Assembly (NCBI GenBank): GCA_013433145.1
Contig: CM024170.1
Location: 7,858,366-7,922,365, forward strand
Reading direction: 5' to 3'
Source of the DNA: Ascaris suum
Lineage: Eukaryota; Nematoda; Chromadorea; Rhabditida; Ascarididae
Length of the DNA: 64,000 nt
The position numbers and the translations under genes were made by a program. Positions 59,614-64,000 of this stretch are shown piece after piece. The number at the start of each line of letters is the position of its first letter. Positions within the stretch are counted from its first letter, which is position 1. The notes under the pieces were generated by a model. The model searched no databases. It was not told the origin of the DNA and worked only from the letters and a program-made list of their open reading frames with translations.

Positions 59614-62600
59614 TTAGAAACGCCTTTTATATCCGTTAGCGACGACGGCTTCCTCGTTTCTTTTTGGACAGGGGCAATATTCCGCGTCATGACCAGGCTC
59701 GCCTTCGTCTCCAGGCTCACCAGGTGCACCCTAAATCCGATAAAATAACTCCTTTGATTGGGGAAAATTAATTCTTTTCGAGAGGAAAGTATAAAACGAG
59801 GGACATATTTACGAAACAAATGCTGACTCCCTCTTCGAGATCTACCGCAAAGAAGGGCAAAGCAAGTTTCAAAACCAATACTCGAATCTGAGCACTTTAC
59901 TAAAAATTTCCCATGGTTGCAAAGATGCAATCCACATCACTGAAAATTGATGGCCATCACACACACCCGAATAGAAGCGATGCCTCATTTTTTGGTCACC
60001 TTTTGGGAACAAATGTGTCAGTGGAGCAAGAAACATTCTGTGGTAGATACTATATAGCCAAATTATTCTTTACGGAAGAGTGAGGCAAAGAAAAGTGGCC
60101 ACTCCTCTTTAGCCAAAGTTCAAAAGTGAAATGTTTATAATTCATCCTTCCTGGCGCTAAGTTCATCCATTTTTATGCTCGAAAAGGACGATGCATTTTC
60201 ATGCCTATTTTGGATGATTAGCTAAAGTATTGCTCATTAGAGATTATTTCATTCCTTCCTGAGAACCTTTCGCCGGTCGTCGGAAATCGTCGAAAACATA
60301 CAGTCAAATGTTTTGGAACGTGTCGATAATAGAAAACTGAAATTAAATACCAGTTCTCCGTCTCTGCCAGTTGCTCCTTGCGGTCCACGTTCACCAGGTG
60401 GTCCAGCCATGCCAGGTAGTCCAGTTTCACCTCTTTTACCTTCATCGCCAACAAGGCCTGGCTTGCCAGGTATCCCTTTGAAACCTTTTCTACCAATAGC
60501 GTGCTCAGTGTTCTCCCCTGCTTCACCTGGTGGCCCCTCCAACCCTGGTGGTCCGGGAGGTCCCACAGGCCCCATCTGAAACATTTCAAATGAGTGTAAC
60601 AAGCACAGGCAGCATTAAGCGAGCACGACAAAGCGAGTCATTTTCCCGCAGAACCAACTATAGGAGACGGTCGAGAATTAAAATACGACGTGGAAGCAAA
60701 AAAGAGTGAGAATGTTAAACGAAAGTGCAGCTGAAAAGTCAAGATGCCTTCAACTAATCACGAATAGAACCTACTTGTGTTTGCCAAAGACCTTAATGTT
60801 TAGAGGGTCAGGAATGTAGAAAATGACTTGACGCATGTAGAGAGTATTCCCAGCTCGATAATTTAAGAAGAAATAGTATGAAATGCGAACTTGTCCAGGG
60901 AAGCCGGGCTGTCCGTCTCTTCCTGGCATACCGGCATGTCCTCGAGAGCCGCGCATTCCGCGGGGTCCAGATCGCCCTTGAGGTCCTAGTAGTCCTTGCA
61001 GTCCCGGTGGGCAGTGGAAACATTTATCGAATTGTTGAACTTGAGCCTGCACATCGTCAGCCTCAATTCCATCAGCCCCTTTCTAAACAAAAGTTATTTT
61101 AGGTGATGAATAGTGGACAAATATCTAGTTTCATTGGTAAGAACATATGCCATTCCACTGATCCTTTGACTGCAGAATGACTGAACGCTTTAGTAAGTTG
61201 TGTGTCCAGTGCTGAAATTGGTTCGTGAAATCTGCAAGCAAGCATTATCAAAGAAAATTATGAAAATAGTAATTTGCTAACCATTCCATCTATTCCATCG
61301 AGGCCATCGATACCTGGCTCTCCTTTTGGTCCCGGTGGTCCAGGTGGACATTTGTTTTCCGAGTCACAGTTGCATTTCTCTGAAAAAAGAGGCATGTACT
61401 AAAAGCATCATTTTCTGACATTGCAAACGCGTTTCAGCAAATTCGATATTTTGCAAAAAATGTCGATAATTGTTATGTAGGAAAAATACAACAATCAAAA
61501 ATTGTTATGCAGGTAAGGTTAGCAAAGAGAAATTGAATATGCGTCATATAAGCGCAAAAAATTTGGGAAAATTGCGCACCTGGTTCTGCTCGGACTTCAT
61601 ACGAAACGGGTGGCGGACGACTAGGCGGATAAGCTGAAAAACGTTTTTTCTAAGAAGACAACGGTCGATAAGTGACATATAAAGCATTTCCCAATACAAC
61701 CTATTTATTATTCTTATTTTCAAGTATCTAACATATTTGTGCACAACTGAAATGATTAATACCGTTCCCACCGCTCGTTCCAGATGGCCTGAGCTCTTTC
61801 TGGGGACATATTTTAGTGTGTGCCGAAAATGGTGTTCAGAGTCGCCATTTGACTGATTTCTTCGCTTATTAATTGCGTCACGAATCTGCAGCTCACTTTT
61901 TTGAAAGATGATAGTTTCATAAAAGTTCACAAGAATTTCGCATGTATACAATTAAATATCTTTAGTCAGTATTTGAATTGCATTTACGTAACCCAGCCCT
62001 AGACACTGTCTCTTTGACTGAAGTTGCACTTACATTGCGCAAAAAACTCGCTCGCAAGAATCTTCACAGAATTTTCCTGAAATACCTTCGGAGCGTAGTG
62101 GAGGTGCAGATGGTGCGGCTGACTGGTAGTAAGACTGTCGACGCTCACGGTTTTTTGCTCCCATCGCCACCATATCTTTCCAAAGGTTACTCGATTTCAC
62201 CTACAGTGTTCGACAACTAGCTTCTTCAATGAACGTCATCAGAAATTTTATTACAGTTTCTAAGGCAATGAAAATTTTTAAACCGGAGAGACCCTAGCAT
62301 AACACGCTTTAAATTCCTATGTGCTTCTAACGGCTGCATTGGTACCTTACAATGCTCGGGAGCGAAATTGCAACCAATTACTGGATTCTTTTTTTCATCA
62401 GACACTTATATGAGTTGTTTGTTTATTTTTATTTCGGAGAGAGTTTCGTTGAAAACCATTACCAAAAAGCAAGTGCCAACAGATAATGTTATAAAGCAGT
62501 CATTGCCTTTCATCAGTGTAGTTGTCAACAACTGTGACAGCTTGTTCTGAATTTGTCTGAAATAGTATGGCAAATAAAACAACAACTCCACTACAGTAGA

Positions 62601-62756
62601 AGATTATGTGCAAACCTTGAACGAGTCCATTTCGAGATTGAGTTCATTTTCAATGCTCTGAATTTCGGTGACAATCTTCGCCACAGCGACCAACAACGAC
62701 AAAATTGTTCCGACACCAAGTATGGATGCAACGATCGCTGTTGCTTTTAACGACAT
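59614..62756 (-). CDS. Cuticle collagen, complete seven-exon gene
   Basis: Exons on the minus strand: 62616-62756, 62086-62200, 61580-61633, 61282-61379, 60891-61082, 60351-60575, 59614-59730. All have GT/AG borders and the joined frame is 313 residues. Residues 1-47 are the nematode cuticle collagen N-terminal domain with a membrane-anchor or signal helix ([18 protein letters not shown], then [11 protein letters not shown]). LWKDMV and the basic NRERRQ (about residues 63-69) match homology block A with its subtilisin-like cleavage site. A Pro-rich stretch (PPSRPPP) and the cysteine pair KCNC follow. Gly-X-Y blocks come next: [13 protein letters not shown], a block after the CFHC pair, and a long block to about residue 289. 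The end has YCPCP and a basic tail, NGYKRRF. The trimers would be secreted by hypodermis and cross-linked into cuticle. An acceptor (CTGCAG) ends two bases before the ATG, so SL trans-splicing right at the start is likely. The subgroup cannot be fixed. Confidence 0.95.
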
Positions 62757-64000
62757 GCTGCAGTACTGCTGATATGCTCACGATTAATTTCGGGTTCCAT
62801 GAATTTCTATTTTCTAGTACGATGGAAGTTGTACTGCGGTAATAGAATTTTCTATTTTATCACTTTGAATGGCGATTTGAAAGAACGTTTTAACGCATAA
62901 TATTCCACTTTCTCAGCATTTATTCGGTGATTACAAAATACGATTAATAAGCGAAATTTTAAAAACTCTGCAATAAAATGACGAGGCTCAGTGCCACCGA
63001 GACGCATCACAAGTTATAATTTGTAAAGATGGGGCGAATAAGCTATGATAAAATGTTATCGGTTTTTGTGCTTTACTACACAATTTAAGATATCTCAACT
63101 ATTGTTTACTTCCAATCATTTGTAGTAAAATCTCATCTTATGTGAATATTACTTCAATTATAATCAGAGAGATTGTTGACTTTAAATGCCTTCGTTTCCT
63201 TTCCACTCACTGATTGTTATTATCAATGAAAGATTTCTCTAGTCATAGAACCGACTTTAGGGCACAGTTTCCATATATTATAATACTTCAGAATGTCCTT
63301 AGCCTCCACTGATGGTCAAGTCACGTATGTAACAATGTAAGCTGTAGTGACAACTTGGATAGGAGCCAACAATAGACTAATATAATGCAAAAAAGCTGGA
63401 GCTAAAATTTACCTGTATTGGAAACGAAGTGAACAGCTTTCCGAACGACTGCTATCCGCGTTCAATTCATAGGCATTTATATGTTGTCGGAGATATGGAT
63501 AAACAGATATGACCCCTTTATTCATAACTATTCTTGGAAATAACTAGCTCAGATATGGGCCATGCAGAAATGCACTTCACTAAGCGAGGAGAGTCAGAGA
63601 AATATTTGTGTTGCCCTGATATGACATGTGCCCTAATTTAGTAGCATTCTACTGCCTCTGAAAATATTTTATCGCCATTACGCAGTGAGTTCGAAACCTG
63701 TTTCTTGTCTTGTGATTGTAGCGTCTTCTCGTCCACTTTTCTGTTTAAAGAGACTTGATATAAATGACGCAGTGCAATATTATGCAAATGAACTAATCAC
63801 ATATCGTTTTCGGGCAAATCATTTGCCTTGTGTTTGCAATGCGCAGTTTGCGAAGATGCTTTGAGACAGAAGTCGGTATTAAAATAGCTTTAAATATTCG
63901 AAACATTTAGTGAGGAGCACCATTCAACTATTTCGGCAAGTGCAATAGGCAAAATTTTGTGCAGTTTAGCGAGCTGCAACCATTTGAACTGAATTTATTC
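62757..64000. other. Upstream of the collagen gene, nothing recognised
   Basis: The first bases should include the collagen outron and promoter (minus strand). No TATA box stands out in the first 150 bases. The rest of the window is AT-rich with no supported gene. Confidence 0.35.

Overview
The window is nematode DNA, almost certainly Ascaris (A. suum or A. lumbricoides). The protein encoded by one exon at 20182-20369 reads, as far as I can recall the published sequence, as the classical 62-residue Ascaris trypsin inhibitor (ATI). A neighbour at 45560-47030 encodes a near copy of Ascaris chymotrypsin/elastase isoinhibitor 1. Other nematode marks are an exact SL1 spliced-leader 22-mer at 17487-17508, short TTTCAG-type splice acceptors, and a cuticle collagen gene. 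The sequence is AT-rich and mostly non-coding, with long (TA)n tracts and broken retroelements.

The main content is a cluster of TIL-domain (Ascaris-type, MEROPS I8) serine protease inhibitor genes. They share one plan. A TATA box is followed by a 24-bp exon coding 8 signal-peptide residues. A second exon carries the rest of the signal peptide and Cys1-4 of TIL domain 1. A third carries Cys5-10. A fourth carries a whole TIL domain 2. Intron phases are 0, 0, 1. Gene A (10814-13180, +) has a 1-nt lesion in exon 4. Genes B (20182-22411, -), C (27681-30439, -) and D (45560-47030, -) are intact two-domain precursors. Gene E (55030-56182, -) has become a one-domain gene with a dead exon 4 behind it. 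F (39787-41782, -), F' (50532-52641, -) and G (16153-16532, -) are pseudogenes. In B, C and D the two domains are separated by a basic cleavage motif (MPRR or RAKR). In B the cut would give exactly the known ATI N-terminus (EAEK). The elastase-type and trypsin-type inhibitors of the worm are therefore likely made as one precursor and separated by proteolysis.

The cluster grew by tandem duplication. Unit B (about 18.24-23.42 kb) is repeated as unit C (about 26.22-31.46 kb). Unit F+D (39.8-47.1 kb) is repeated as F'+E (50.6-56.3 kb), and a 2.35-kb core of that pair is nearly identical.

Region by region: 0.1-1.05 kb, a TMEM272-like membrane protein gene (+). 1.93-2.68 and 17.41-18.13 kb, two inverted copies of a repeat that carries the SL1 sequence. 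6.6-7.6 and 15.1-16.15 kb, arms of a 1-kb inverted repeat that contains non-LTR reverse transcriptase sequence. Broken RT fragments lie at 7.5-8.06, 35.45-36.46 and 47.93-48.84 kb. 59.61-62.76 kb (-) holds a complete seven-exon cuticle collagen gene of 313 residues. Long stretches between these hold nothing I can name.
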